Shown here one piece after another: positions 43,106-51,592 of a stretch of DNA of 60,559 bases. Location: contig JAURWD010000083.1 in NCBI GenBank assembly GCA_030655145.1, forward strand, positions 1 to 60,559, written 5' to 3'. The position numbers and the translations under genes were made by a program. Source of the DNA: Ferruginibacter sp. (GTDB taxonomy: Bacteria > Bacteroidota > Bacteroidia > Chitinophagales > Chitinophagaceae). The stretch's first letter is position 1. Each line of letters opens with the position of its first letter. The notes under the pieces are model-generated. The model was not told the origin of the DNA. It did no database searches and worked only from the letters and a program-made list of their open reading frames with translations.

Positions 43106-44944
43106 TCACATATCGAACTCCCACACGGTGCGATAACTGCCGTGTTTTTCAACGTAGCTCAGAAAGGAATTATAAAAAGCGTCACCCCCAATGGTGGCGC
43201 TATCTCCTATAACAAACAGGCGTTCTTTTGCCCGCGTAATGGCCACGTTCATGCGCCGGTAATCTTTTAAAAAGCCGATCTCTCCATCATCATTGCTTCT
43301 AACCAGCGAAAGAATGACCGTCTCCTGTTCCTGTCCCTGGAAACTATCGATCGTGCTAATGCGCAATGTTGGAGGTAGAGTTTCTTTTGCAAGAGCAACC
43401 TGGCCCGCATATGGCGAAATAAAGGCAGAAGCTGATGGAGTAATGGCGTCGGTCTCCAATAATTTTCCCGCGATCCGCAACTCGCCTTCATTTTGCAAAC
43501 TGGAGCCGTCACGCCCACGTTCCTCATTATATCCTGATCCGGCGGTATCCACGAAGTGAATGTGGATGCCGGTATTGGCGAGGTGCGGAGCTGTGAGTAA
43601 CAATGCATTGTAAAAATAATTGCTGCTGAACCCAGCGATCATTTCCCGCATGCGGTATTGGGTATCCAGGAGGAATGTACGCGGAACGGTTCCAATGGCC
43701 AACTCTAGTATGGATCGGTTGAGACCGAGTTTCGCCGCCTCGTTGCTCAAAACGGTCGGTGGCAGTTGGAGATGATCACCCGCCAGCACATACTTATCTG
43801 CAAGCGGAAAAATGCACCAGGCCAGGGGTTCTATACATTGACCGGCTTCGTCAATCACCAGGGTGGCGAACTTATACCTGTTTAATTTGGCATCGTACAA
43901 ACCAATGGGTGTGCCTGCAATTACCTGCGCATCGGTATATAATTTCTCTTCGTTGTAAGCTTGTATTTTCTTGATTTCGTCCCTGATATTTTTTACTTCT
44001 TTGAAGAGCAGGTTTCTTTGTTCCCGCTCTGCTTTACCAAAGCTTCGTTTGTATTTTACGGCCATCTTACGAAACTGTTCCGCCCGGATCTTGAGTTCCT
44101 TTATTACCTTTTGTTGTTTGCTGTTTGCCAGCTGCCCTTCAGGCGTATGTTGAAAAATAGCTTCGTCTACCTTACTGGCATTTCCGACGCGAAGTACGTT
44201 TAAACCACGACGAATCAGTCCCTTCGTAATATTATCGACGGCCGTATTACTCGCTGCTGACACCAGCACTTTTTCGCCCATGCCAACCAACTGTGCCACC
44301 GCTTCGATCAAGGTGGTTGTTTTGCCGGTGCCTGGTGGGCCATGAATGATCCTGACGCTTTCATTCTCCGTAATGGCCGTAACTGCTGCCTGCTGGCTGG
44401 CATTTAGTTGCTTGTTCGTGAAAACAAGTGGTGCTTCCCGCGCTGCCTGGTCCTCGAAGTTTATTTGTCCGTCTCCATGCAATTGCTGGAACAGGCTGTA
44501 CATCTCCTTCCTGTTTTGCAGGTCCTTCAACACCGTCTTCATGATGGTAGTCGTTCGCTGGTCGGGCGCCAGTTTAATGCCCACACCGTTGTCTTCGATC
44601 CAATCCGGGAAATCGGGTGCAAACAGGCGAAACTCACCCGACCGTCCTTCCAGGCTGAGCAAGACGCCTTTAACCGGCGGCTCACCACTTATAAAGCATT
44701 CAATGGCTGAACCGTCTCTAAAAAGATTTGTTTCGGTCGGAAAATTTAGCCGGAAACTGATCTCGGGGTAATCCGCATAACCAAAATTTCGCCTGGTAAC
44801 CACCAGGGGATGGAGGGCAAGTCCCTCGGCCTTTAGCGCCTTCAGGGTATGTTGCTGATCGAGACTATAGCGGTTAACCTGTTCTTCTTCTTCAAGATCG
44901 ATACATCGTAAAAGTGTTGCCAGGTGCGGATCGGTGACTGCCAT
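43106..44944 (-). CDS. UPF1/IGHMBP2-like superfamily 1 DNA/RNA helicase
   Basis: 612 residues from ATG 44944 (MAVTDPHLATLL); the track start at 44959 is five codons upstream and possible. An N-terminal beta-barrel-like region (about 1-175) precedes the helicase core. Walker A is GPPGTGKTT, Walker B TLVIDEAGQCIEPLAW, then motif III GDHLQLPPTV, motif IV LDTQYRM, motif V TIDSFQGQEQETVILSLVRS and motif VI RRMNVAITRAKERLFVIGD. This is the Upf1-like group with an AAA_11/AAA_12 arrangement, a 5'-3' helicase family of unclear role in bacteria, perhaps repair or RNA handling. No nuclease domain is seen. Confidence 0.93.
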   Translation of the reverse strand: MAVTDPHLATLLRCIDLEEEEQVNRYSLDQQHTLKALKAEGLALHPLVVTRRNFGYADYPEISFRLNFPTETNLFRDGSAIECFISGEPPVKGVLLSLEGRSGEFRLFAPDFPDWIEDNGVGIKLAPDQRTTTIMKTVLKDLQNRKEMYSLFQQLHGDGQINFEDQAAREAPLVFTNKQLNASQQAAVTAITENESVRIIHGPPGTGKTTTLIEAVAQLVGMGEKVLVSAASNTAVDNITKGLIRRGLNVLRVGNASKVDEAIFQHTPEGQLANSKQQKVIKELKIRAEQFRKMAVKYKRSFGKAEREQRNLLFKEVKNIRDEIKKIQAYNEEKLYTDAQVIAGTPIGLYDAKLNRYKFATLVIDEAGQCIEPLAWCIFPLADKYVLAGDHLQLPPTVLSNEAAKLGLNRSILELAIGTVPRTFLLDTQYRMREMIAGFSSNYFYNALLLTAPHLANTGIHIHFVDTAGSGYNEERGRDGSSLQNEGELRIAGKLLETDAITPSASAFISPYAGQVALAKETLPPTLRISTIDSFQGQEQETVILSLVRSNDDGEIGFLKDYRRMNVAITRAKERLFVIGDSATIGGDAFYNSFLSYVEKHGSYRTVWEFDM

Positions 44945-45030
44945 GCGGTGAAAGTACAAATGAGAAAAGGATTAAAAAAATCAGGGGAGGACGCATTGAC
45001 TTAGAAAAGTCCAGTCGTATTTAAGCGATA

Positions 45031-45054
45031 AAAAAAGGCAGGAAATTTCCTGCC
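45031..45054 (-). terminator. Intrinsic terminator of the large HAD gene
   Basis: GGCAGGAAATTTCCTGCC is an 18-bp perfect palindrome followed on the minus strand by T-rich sequence. Confidence 0.82.
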
Positions 45055-45089
45055 GTCAATGATTTGGTTGATCTGAGTAACATGGAGGT

Positions 45090-47153
45090 CTACTCGAGAT
45101 TGAAAATTCTTTTTACATATGTTTTGGTTTCGCGAAAAACGCGGCCGAATTCACTTCTACCTTTAACCCTCATGTGGCCGGCGAACGTAAAAAAGTAAAG
45201 CGGGAACACTCTCCAGTCTCTTTTTGCCCAGGCTCCGGCTCCCCATACCCCGAGAACGCCTGCATTTCCTACCAAAATAAATTTTCCAAAAGTGAGCGCT
45301 TCCCTGACTGTTCGTGCATTTACTGGTGTTTTCGGAGCCAGTATTGTCGAGTTCTTTCCAAATTGATCATGAATAAACGGAATGCTACCCCAAACTTCGG
45401 CATCATCCCTGGAAGGGCTTTCAACAAAAACTTTAAGCAGGTTATAGGCTGGGTTCCGCAGGTTATAAAATTTCATCGAACTCATGATATCGAGCGGCAA
45501 TAGATCACAAAACCGGTCCATGATGACGAAATATTTATTGCGGCCCCATTTGTCAAGTTCTTCTTCGCCAACCTGGTTAAAGAGCGCCACAATTTTATTA
45601 CCCTGTCTTTCAAATCCTAAAACCGATCCATGTGGTGCAAAGCAAAAGCTTTCGATGATCACCGGTAACCCGTTGATCGATTTATAAGTGAGATCCAGGC
45701 CATGGATAAATGTACTGATGCGGTGTTGGTCGTGCAGGTAAATATTCGGCAACAAACCGAAATAAAACCAATGCAGATTTTGCGATTTTTCCTCGCCCAG
45801 GATCCGTTCGAAGGAAATGCGGGTTCTACCGGCCCAGCCAATTTCCACCATACCTGTTTTTAAATTGAAGTCAATTCCTTCCTGGTCGAGGTAGGCCAGC
45901 AGGAGCTCTCTTTTTTCCCTGGCGATGTTCAAAATATGTTCTTTTAAAACCGTGTTGGTTTCAATAAGGTTCCTGATTTTTGACTGCACGTCCGCGGTTA
46001 CTTCCTGGTCGGGTGAAGAAAACAGTGAGCGCACTTCCGGGGCTATTTCATTGATCTCTTCCCAGCTCATACTCACACGCTTAAAGATCGATTCTACCGA
46101 AGCGCCTTTAAAATTTTCCAATATCCAACTAAAGGAAACTTCGTCAAATTCGTGCAGGCCCGGCGTATGCCACGACTGTCGGCTTCCGTACATGTAAAAC
46201 GCCTGGATGTCAAAGCCCATTGCCTTACTGAGCCTGTTGCAGATCAGGTACGGAACATATCCATCCCTGGCCACAAAACACAACTGTTTAAGCCCCCTGA
46301 CCTTTGCTTCTTTTAAGATCCAAAGTACATAGGTCACCAACGTGGGCGCAACCACATCACCGATGATTCTTGCCATACCGGCAGTATGGCCGGATAAGTG
46401 AGCGTAATTTAATCTCAACAAACGGCCGGTGCCTGCCAACAGCCCGGCTAATCCGTCTGTTTCTTCACGATGCGCTTCCAGGATCACTTCGTAGTTAGTG
46501 GGATTGGCGCGGGGCAGTAAAACTCCTTTCAAACCAGCTTTTAAAGCACCTTTATAATCAATGTATTCATCATTACCGTGATGACGGATATCCGCGGCTT
46601 TTACTCCCGGATTCAATTCCATCAACTTATGAAAAAGTCGCCCGGTATCTTTAGATGCACCATGTTCGGCAGAAACCAATAACTGGTCGCCTTCGCGAAT
46701 AAAATTAGCATCTGAGAGGAAGGTCCGTATAACATCGGTGCTCCAGTACATGTCGGAAACAAATGCCACCTTATGTCCTGAGATCCTTTCCTTATCAACC
46801 ATTTCAGCGGCTCCGGGGATGGGTACCAGCATCTTGCGTTCCCATTCGATTTCAAGGGCACGCAGGCGTTGACCGGTTTCGGGAGTGGTTACGAGCAATT
46901 TTGCGAGAAAATCAAAAATCCGGCGGTCGTCAGTTTGCCAGTCGGGTTGCCCGGTGCGGGTAACGGTTTCGGCCTCTCTTCTGAGTTTCACGTAAGTTTC
47001 CGCAGAACAATGGATCAGGCCTTCTTCGATGGCACTGATTGCACAGAAATAAAAAACGGAGTGAGGTGAAGTAACGCGGCGGGTAAGCAGCGTATCAAAA
47101 ACGTCAAAGCTCACAAGTTTTGTGGCAAGGGTAGCATTGGTAGTGTGGCTCAT
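45090..47153 (-). CDS. Large HAD-superfamily hydrolase-like protein
   Basis: 687 residues, no signal peptide. The N-terminus holds the HAD nucleophile motif SFDVFDTLLTRRVTSP (Asp15, Asp18), a cap region, AFVSDMYWSTDVIRTFL (motif II with Ser/Asp) and ADIRHHGNDEYIDYKGALKAGLKGVLL (motif III/IV). From about residue 240 a second region follows with LCFVARDGYVPYLICNRLSK, GMVEIGWAGRTRISFERIL and GVLGVWGAGAWAKRDWRV. This two-part architecture resembles HAD proteins found in capsule and glycan loci. Here it stands alone. Enzymatic substrate unknown. Confidence 0.85.
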   Translation of the reverse strand: MSHTTNATLATKLVSFDVFDTLLTRRVTSPHSVFYFCAISAIEEGLIHCSAETYVKLRREAETVTRTGQPDWQTDDRRIFDFLAKLLVTTPETGQRLRALEIEWERKMLVPIPGAAEMVDKERISGHKVAFVSDMYWSTDVIRTFLSDANFIREGDQLLVSAEHGASKDTGRLFHKLMELNPGVKAADIRHHGNDEYIDYKGALKAGLKGVLLPRANPTNYEVILEAHREETDGLAGLLAGTGRLLRLNYAHLSGHTAGMARIIGDVVAPTLVTYVLWILKEAKVRGLKQLCFVARDGYVPYLICNRLSKAMGFDIQAFYMYGSRQSWHTPGLHEFDEVSFSWILENFKGASVESIFKRVSMSWEEINEIAPEVRSLFSSPDQEVTADVQSKIRNLIETNTVLKEHILNIAREKRELLLAYLDQEGIDFNLKTGMVEIGWAGRTRISFERILGEEKSQNLHWFYFGLLPNIYLHDQHRISTFIHGLDLTYKSINGLPVIIESFCFAPHGSVLGFERQGNKIVALFNQVGEEELDKWGRNKYFVIMDRFCDLLPLDIMSSMKFYNLRNPAYNLLKVFVESPSRDDAEVWGSIPFIHDQFGKNSTILAPKTPVNARTVREALTFGKFILVGNAGVLGVWGAGAWAKRDWRVFPLYFFTFAGHMRVKGRSEFGRVFRETKTYVKRIFNLE

Positions 47154-47424
47154 GGTACTAGGTACTGTTAAGTTTCTTGTGTTGGCGTCTGGTGAGATCG
47201 CCTCATAATTTAGTTTCGAGGTTTTTATTGGCTGGAAAAAATCCTTAATCCGGTGTTGGGGTGTCCGGATGTCGAGGTGTTCGTATAGAAACGAATCTAA
47301 GGTAAAAATAGGGTTTTAAAATTTGCCGGAAAAAAAATCAATAAGATTTTGCCGTTACGACTACTAATTAAAGCCTTGGGACCTAAAAGATCCAACAACA
47401 GTCAATGGTTCTTAAAAAAACTAA
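47154..47424. other. Leader region of the HAD gene, no gene seen
   Basis: No coding frame or clear promoter match found on the minus strand. A GT-rich patch near 47250-47285 contains several copies of GGTGT/GATGT-like words with no clear function. The next feature to the right is the cytochrome terminator. Confidence 0.5.
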
Positions 47425-47462
47425 GCCAGGACCGCTTGCGCAATGCAGCAAGTGGTCCTGGC
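47413..47462 (-). terminator. Strong intrinsic terminator after the cytochrome gene
   Basis: GCCAGGACCGCTTGC pairs with GCAAGTGGTCCTGGC across an 8-base loop, a 15-bp stem with one G-T pair. On the minus strand a T7 run follows. It closes the channel-cytochrome transcription unit. Confidence 0.9.
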
Positions 47463-47493
47463 TTCTTTATGTTAGTCGATAAATGCGCGTAAA

Positions 47494-47835
47494 TTATTCC
47501 GCGGCTCCTTCTGCCTGCCATTTTTTTAGCAAGGCGATCTCGGCTTCTGGTAATGGGTCATGCTTCATTGGCATGTAGCCTTTCTCGGTAGGTGCCAGTT
47601 GCACTCTCCTTATAATGTCATCAATATTTGTTTTTACCGCAGTGTAAGTATCCAGGGCCAGTTTTTTTCCACCAGCCGCCGGGATGTGACACGGTGTACA
47701 TTTAGCCTGCATGATACTGTTTACGCTGGTTGCGTAAGAGGTTTTAGCAACAGTTGCAGTAGGTGAACTTTTTCTTGAGCACGAGATAACAATAATGGAG
47801 GTGACAAGAAAGCAAAAAACAGCTAGAAATTTCAT
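47494..47835 (-). CDS. Lipoprotein c-type cytochrome (single haem)
   Basis: 113 residues. A lipoprotein signal ends in IVISC (Cys19). The haem-binding motif CTPCH spans Cys46-His50. The sixth ligand is probably the Met in GYMPMKHDPLPEAEIALLKKWQAEG. This is the planctomycete-type cytochrome-c-like domain often annotated c-type cytochrome, here only about 75 residues after the linker. It should carry electrons at the periplasmic face. The ion-channel-like gene lies 46 bases upstream on the same strand and a strong terminator follows, suggesting a two-gene operon. Confidence 0.88.
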   Translation of the reverse strand: MKFLAVFCFLVTSIIVISCSRKSSPTATVAKTSYATSVNSIMQAKCTPCHIPAAGGKKLALDTYTAVKTNIDDIIRRVQLAPTEKGYMPMKHDPLPEAEIALLKKWQAEGAAE

Positions 47836-47881
47836 ATTGTGTTAAGGTTTAAGTGATGACGCGTTGATGGTAAATGGTGTA

Positions 47882-48850
47882 TTAACTATGGGTGGCATGA
47901 TAGATAAAATACCAGTTAGCACAAATATAAATGAATAACAATACCTGCGCAATGATCATATCAAAACGATTGGCTTCTTTTAATTTTCCTTTTTTAACCA
48001 GGTTTAGCGCGTAAACGGACGCTGTAACCACTGCGAAAATAAAGACAAGTGTAAGTCCGTGAAGCGTGTCAACCAAGGTAAGGGAGGTTGATTCCGGTAA
48101 CGATGAGTCGATGATGTATTTATTTCCAATGGCAGCAAACAAGGAGCCCACACTGAGCCCGAACCGTGAGTCGATGTTATCCGCGTGAATAAAAAAGCAG
48201 ATGTAGGCAATAAAGAAAGAAACATACATTCCCAGGAACATTTTCCAGAAGAGTTCACCGGCATCCCGCCGGATCCCGATCCTTACTTTGAAAGAACTGT
48301 ATTCTACATGTTGCTTGCTGATGCTTTCATCTCCGAATGTTGTTTCATACGCCTTGATGCCGGTGACCATTTCAAAGCTATCGATGTTCCAGCCGCGTAA
48401 GGTGAAACGCGGATCAAAATGTTTGCCGACCGTATCTGTAACAAAGATCAATGACCTGGAATCAAATTGTGAGTTTTCAAGTGAAAGCCGGAGCTTTTGA
48501 CGATCGAAGGGAAAATTGGCGATTTTCCAGGAGTCCTTCATGACGCACTGAAGTTTCATGAGGAGATAGACGCGTTCGCCCGAACTGTCGATGGTAGAAA
48601 ATGATTTCAACACCGATTTTGCTTGAGGGATCTCCAGGTTTTGCACAAAATTAAAAGCCCGGTTTTTATATTTCAGCCACAGCCAAAGATCGATCGTGTA
48701 TTCTTTCTCTTTAAAATCAATGTCGTGGATACTCGTGATGTAAATGCCGGTGGACACCGTGTCCGGCTGGGTATCCAGCGCGAAAGAGGGACGACTGGCC
48801 TGTATGGCGAACAGGACCAGGAACAAAACGAGGGGGCGAAGTTTTTTCAT
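47882..48850 (-). CDS. Pentameric ligand-gated ion-channel homologue (prokaryotic Cys-loop receptor family)
   Basis: 322 residues with a signal peptide (LVLFLVLFAIQASRPSFA). The extracellular ligand-binding domain starts GIYITSIHDIDFKEKEYTIDLWLWL, the typical opening of the family, and contains the superfamily-defining FPFD (residues 113-116) followed by RQKLRLSLEN. SFKVRIGIRRDAGELFWKMF leads into four membrane segments: M1 about 202-221, M2 about 229-248 (RFGLSVGSLFAAIGNKYII), M3 260-284, M4 298-317. The vestibular disulfide of eukaryotic receptors is absent, as in ELIC and GLIC. There is no long M3-M4 intracellular domain. It should form a pentameric ion channel in the inner membrane; ligand and ion are unknown. 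Confidence 0.85.
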   Translation of the reverse strand: MKKLRPLVLFLVLFAIQASRPSFALDTQPDTVSTGIYITSIHDIDFKEKEYTIDLWLWLKYKNRAFNFVQNLEIPQAKSVLKSFSTIDSSGERVYLLMKLQCVMKDSWKIANFPFDRQKLRLSLENSQFDSRSLIFVTDTVGKHFDPRFTLRGWNIDSFEMVTGIKAYETTFGDESISKQHVEYSSFKVRIGIRRDAGELFWKMFLGMYVSFFIAYICFFIHADNIDSRFGLSVGSLFAAIGNKYIIDSSLPESTSLTLVDTLHGLTLVFIFAVVTASVYALNLVKKGKLKEANRFDMIIAQVLLFIYICANWYFIYHATHS

Positions 48851-48913
48851 GCGCAGTTATAAAATTCCGGCTGGTAGTAACATTGATTTTGAAACCCTTT
48901 ACCGGCGTGCATT

Positions 48914-49069
48914 ATGAACGACTTTCGACGGTTTTTAGTACTTGTCAACCGGCACCAGTTGCTTTCAGACAGTTCAGTTCTGGATAACCGGGAAGGAAAC
49001 TATGTAAAATTCGTGATTGAACCTACAGGAAATATTGATTGGGAGGACTTCGTCGCTATCCCAATTTAG
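48914..49069 (+). CDS. Possible small protein (51 residues), unrecognised
   Basis: Below the ORF-track cutoff. ATG 48914 to TAG 49069 encodes MNDFRRFLVLVNRHQLLSDS and ends IDWEDFVAIPI. Amino-acid composition is protein-like, including a conserved-looking acidic C-terminus. It lies in the 328-base gap between the divergent channel and BlaI genes. I do not recognise it, and it could equally be a fragment of a former gene. Confidence 0.35.
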   Translation: MNDFRRFLVLVNRHQLLSDSSVLDNREGNYVKFVIEPTGNIDWEDFVAIPI

Positions 49070-49144
49070 CGCGGCGCAGTAGCATTAACAATTCACCAGG
49101 CAGTAAACTTTCTTGTTAAAGATTTTATAAAGCAAACCTATCCC

Positions 49145-49174
49145 TTTGTTCGTACGAAAACTTTCCTACCTTTA
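49145..49174 (+). promoter_or_regulatory. BlaI-gene promoter with internal palindromic operator
   Basis: TTTG (49145-49148), 18 bases, then TACCTTTA (49167-49174): a near-consensus Bacteroidota promoter. TTCGTACGAA, a perfect 10-bp palindrome, sits at 49149-49158 between the two boxes. This is ideal for repression by the BlaI-family product. The -7 box ends four bases before the ATG, suggesting a nearly leaderless transcript. Confidence 0.6.
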
Positions 49175-49178
49175 GGTC

Positions 49179-49574
49179 ATGAGCAAACAGGAAGACAATT
49201 TTTCATCAGAACCAACAAAGTCCGAGCTTGAAATTCTCCAGGTCATCTGGCAAAATGGTCCCTCAACCGTTCGATTTGTGAACGACACTTTAAATGAGCA
49301 AAAGCGCCCGGTCCAGTACACTTCTACATTGAAACTAATGCAAATTATGGCGGAAAAGAAAATGCTTCACCGCGACGAAAGCAGCATGAAGCATGTATAT
49401 AGTGCGGCCATGGGCGAGCAACCAACAAAGGGTGCCTTGCTCGACAAGTTTGTAGATACAATGTTCAACGGCTCCGCCAGCAGTTTGATGATGCAGCTAC
49501 TTGGTAATAAGAAAACTTCCCAGGCCGAGATACAGGAAATCAAAGAGCTATTAAATAAACTCGATAAAAGTTAA
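49179..49574 (+). CDS. BlaI/MecI/CopY family transcriptional repressor
   Basis: 131 residues, full length. Winged-helix region: PTKSELEILQVIWQNGPSTVRFVNDTLNEQKRPVQYTSTLKLMQIMAEKKMLHRDES. A C-terminal helical dimerisation part follows with LLDKFVDTMFNGSASSLMMQLL and EIQEIKELLNKLDKS. As in BlaI it should bind a palindromic operator and be inactivated by cleavage. The M56 sensor gene follows 17 bases downstream, the standard BlaI/BlaR1 pairing. No beta-lactamase gene adjoins, so the target is something else. Autoregulation is suggested by the palindrome inside its promoter. Confidence 0.94.
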   Translation: MSKQEDNFSSEPTKSELEILQVIWQNGPSTVRFVNDTLNEQKRPVQYTSTLKLMQIMAEKKMLHRDESSMKHVYSAAMGEQPTKGALLDKFVDTMFNGSASSLMMQLLGNKKTSQAEIQEIKELLNKLDKS

Positions 49575-49591
49575 TCTTAAAACCACACCCA

Positions 49592-51505
49592 ATGAGTTTG
49601 CTATCCTTCCAGGCATTGTTTAGTGAATCCTTCATAAAAGCGATCAGCTACACCTTGGTGCATTCGCTGTGGCAAGGAATGATATTGGGCCTGGTAGCGG
49701 GTGCCATCATCCTGTTGACAAGGTCAAAGAAGCCTTCCACCCGGTACAATGCGCTGGCAGCGTCCTTGGTCGGTTTTACCGCAGCTACCATTGCAACGTT
49801 CTGGACACAGCTTGGCTCTCTGGCGACGAAATCAATCCAAGCAGTTGAAGTAACTAATATACCTACGGCAACCTATGCAGGAGCCGAACTTCATCCAGTC
49901 GCAGGCTCCACTAATTTTTTAGACCAGGTGTTGTACACTTTCAACAGTTACGCTGACTGGCTTGTGCTTGGATGGATGACAATTATTCTCTTGAAATCAA
50001 TACAACTCACCGCCGGCCTGGTGCAGGCCCACAAGCTGAAAAGCAGCCAGGTCAATGCGGTCAGCGAATATTGGAATGAAAAATTAGTGCAACTAGGCAG
50101 GCAAATGGCCCTTCATAAAGTGGTTTGCTTATTGGAATCCCGAAGAGTGCAGGTTCCCGCCGTTATTGGTTTTATGAAGCCGGTTATCCTGATTCCGGCC
50201 GGGTTGCTAAGCCAGCTCTCGCCGGCGGAAGTCGAGGCCATCCTCTTGCATGAACTGGCGCATATCCGCCGAAAAGATTACCTGGTAAATATTCTGCAAC
50301 ATTTTGTTGAGATCATTTTCTTTTTTAATCCTGCTGTGAGATGGGTTTCAGGTTTGATAAAAGCTGAACGCGAAAATTGTTGCGATGAGATCGCTGTCAG
50401 TCAGACCAATAGCAAAAATAACTACATCAGCGCACTGGTCGCGTTTCACGAAAAAGCGCAGCAGCAACTACCAACCTTCATCCCGGCCTTTGCCGGCGAA
50501 AAAAATCATTTACTCAACCGGGTAAAGAGGATCATATATAATAACAACAAAACATTGAACAACATGGAAAAGAAAATTCTGGCAGCAGGCGTCATTTTGA
50601 CAAGCCTGTTTTTTGTAGCATTCACTTCGCGGGAGCAGCAACCCGTGAAATCTCCCTCCACTGAAATCGCAGATCAATCGACAACCGCAGCTGCGGCGCT
50701 CCCTCCCCAGGATCTCGTTGCGGAACTACGTATTGCAACTGACACCTTGCCCGATAAGGTGCAGAAAGGATTATCCGGTACCATCAATACAACCGTGAAC
50801 GGGAAGAAATACAAAATCGTTACCAAAAACAACGAGGTGCTTGACCTGTATGTAAATGATCAACAAATTCCCGGCGATAAGATCAGCGAACATCGGCCGG
50901 TCATCAACAAAATAATGAAACAGTCAAGGGCTGACCTGGAAGATGCCGAAAAAGAAATAGCCGAGGCACAGATCGAGATCGTGAACGCCGAGAAAGAAAT
51001 TGAAAATGCACAAAAAGAATTAGTCACAGCCCACATCGAATTAACACAGCAGCAGGAAGAGGTGGAAAAGGAACTGGTTCAGGCCACAAAAGACATGGAG
51101 GACTCGAAATCAGAAGTTGAGCAATCAAAGAAAGAGATGGCAGCAGCAAAGTTGGAAATAGAGCAAGCTAAAAAGGATATGAAAAAAGATATGGCCAATG
51201 CAAAAATTGAAATTGAGCAAGCAAAAAAACAATTGGAGCAATCCAAGATTGAAATAGCCAATGCAAAAAAAGATATTGAGCAAGCGAAAAAAGACATCGC
51301 CGAATCTAAAAAAATGCAGGAAGCCATTACCGCAGATTTTGTAAAAGAAAAACTCATCGGTAGCAAAGCTGAACTTGAATCCTATCAACTAAACAACGAC
51401 GAGTTGATCATCAATGGTGTAAAACAATCCGCTGAGATGCATAAAAAGTTCAAGACAAAATTTGTAAAAAGTGAGAAATGGTCTATCAATTATAACAACG
51501 ATTAA
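49592..51505 (+). CDS. M56 family (BlaR1-like) membrane metallopeptidase with long coiled-coil tail
   Basis: 637 residues. Membrane segments lie at about 25-42, 55-72, 123-140 and 330-345. The zinc motif HELAH is at 220-224 within ILLHELAHIRRKDYLVN, with NCCDEIAVS farther on as third ligand, so the peptidase is probably active. The part after the last membrane segment has no penicillin-binding domain. Instead there is a beta-rich piece (TINTTVNGKKYKIVTKNN) and then about 165 residues of near-continuous coiled coil with recurring EIEQAKKD/EIANAKKD units. Its role should be to cleave the BlaI partner when a signal arrives, but the sensing part is not a beta-lactam sensor. Confidence 0.92.
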   Translation: MSLLSFQALFSESFIKAISYTLVHSLWQGMILGLVAGAIILLTRSKKPSTRYNALAASLVGFTAATIATFWTQLGSLATKSIQAVEVTNIPTATYAGAELHPVAGSTNFLDQVLYTFNSYADWLVLGWMTIILLKSIQLTAGLVQAHKLKSSQVNAVSEYWNEKLVQLGRQMALHKVVCLLESRRVQVPAVIGFMKPVILIPAGLLSQLSPAEVEAILLHELAHIRRKDYLVNILQHFVEIIFFFNPAVRWVSGLIKAERENCCDEIAVSQTNSKNNYISALVAFHEKAQQQLPTFIPAFAGEKNHLLNRVKRIIYNNNKTLNNMEKKILAAGVILTSLFFVAFTSREQQPVKSPSTEIADQSTTAAAALPPQDLVAELRIATDTLPDKVQKGLSGTINTTVNGKKYKIVTKNNEVLDLYVNDQQIPGDKISEHRPVINKIMKQSRADLEDAEKEIAEAQIEIVNAEKEIENAQKELVTAHIELTQQQEEVEKELVQATKDMEDSKSEVEQSKKEMAAAKLEIEQAKKDMKKDMANAKIEIEQAKKQLEQSKIEIANAKKDIEQAKKDIAESKKMQEAITADFVKEKLIGSKAELESYQLNNDELIINGVKQSAEMHKKFKTKFVKSEKWSINYNND

Positions 51506-51526
51506 AGTCGTAAACTTTGTATCAAT

Positions 51527-51558
51527 AAAAAAGCGCCAGCATTTGCGGGCGCTTTTTT
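51527..51558. terminator. Bidirectional terminator between the M56 and sugar-isomerase-like genes
   Basis: AAAAAAGCGCC... GGCGCTTTTTT: five-base GC stem extended by A/T pairs, 10-base loop, between convergent stops. Confidence 0.82.
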
Positions 51559-51592
51559 ATTTATACAAACCGAATTACAAAAAGCTGTCAGA

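Noticed and set aside
51079-51388. Minus ORFs rich in Phe/Ser/Cys
   Set aside because: Antisense of the coiled-coil coding region in the M56 gene.
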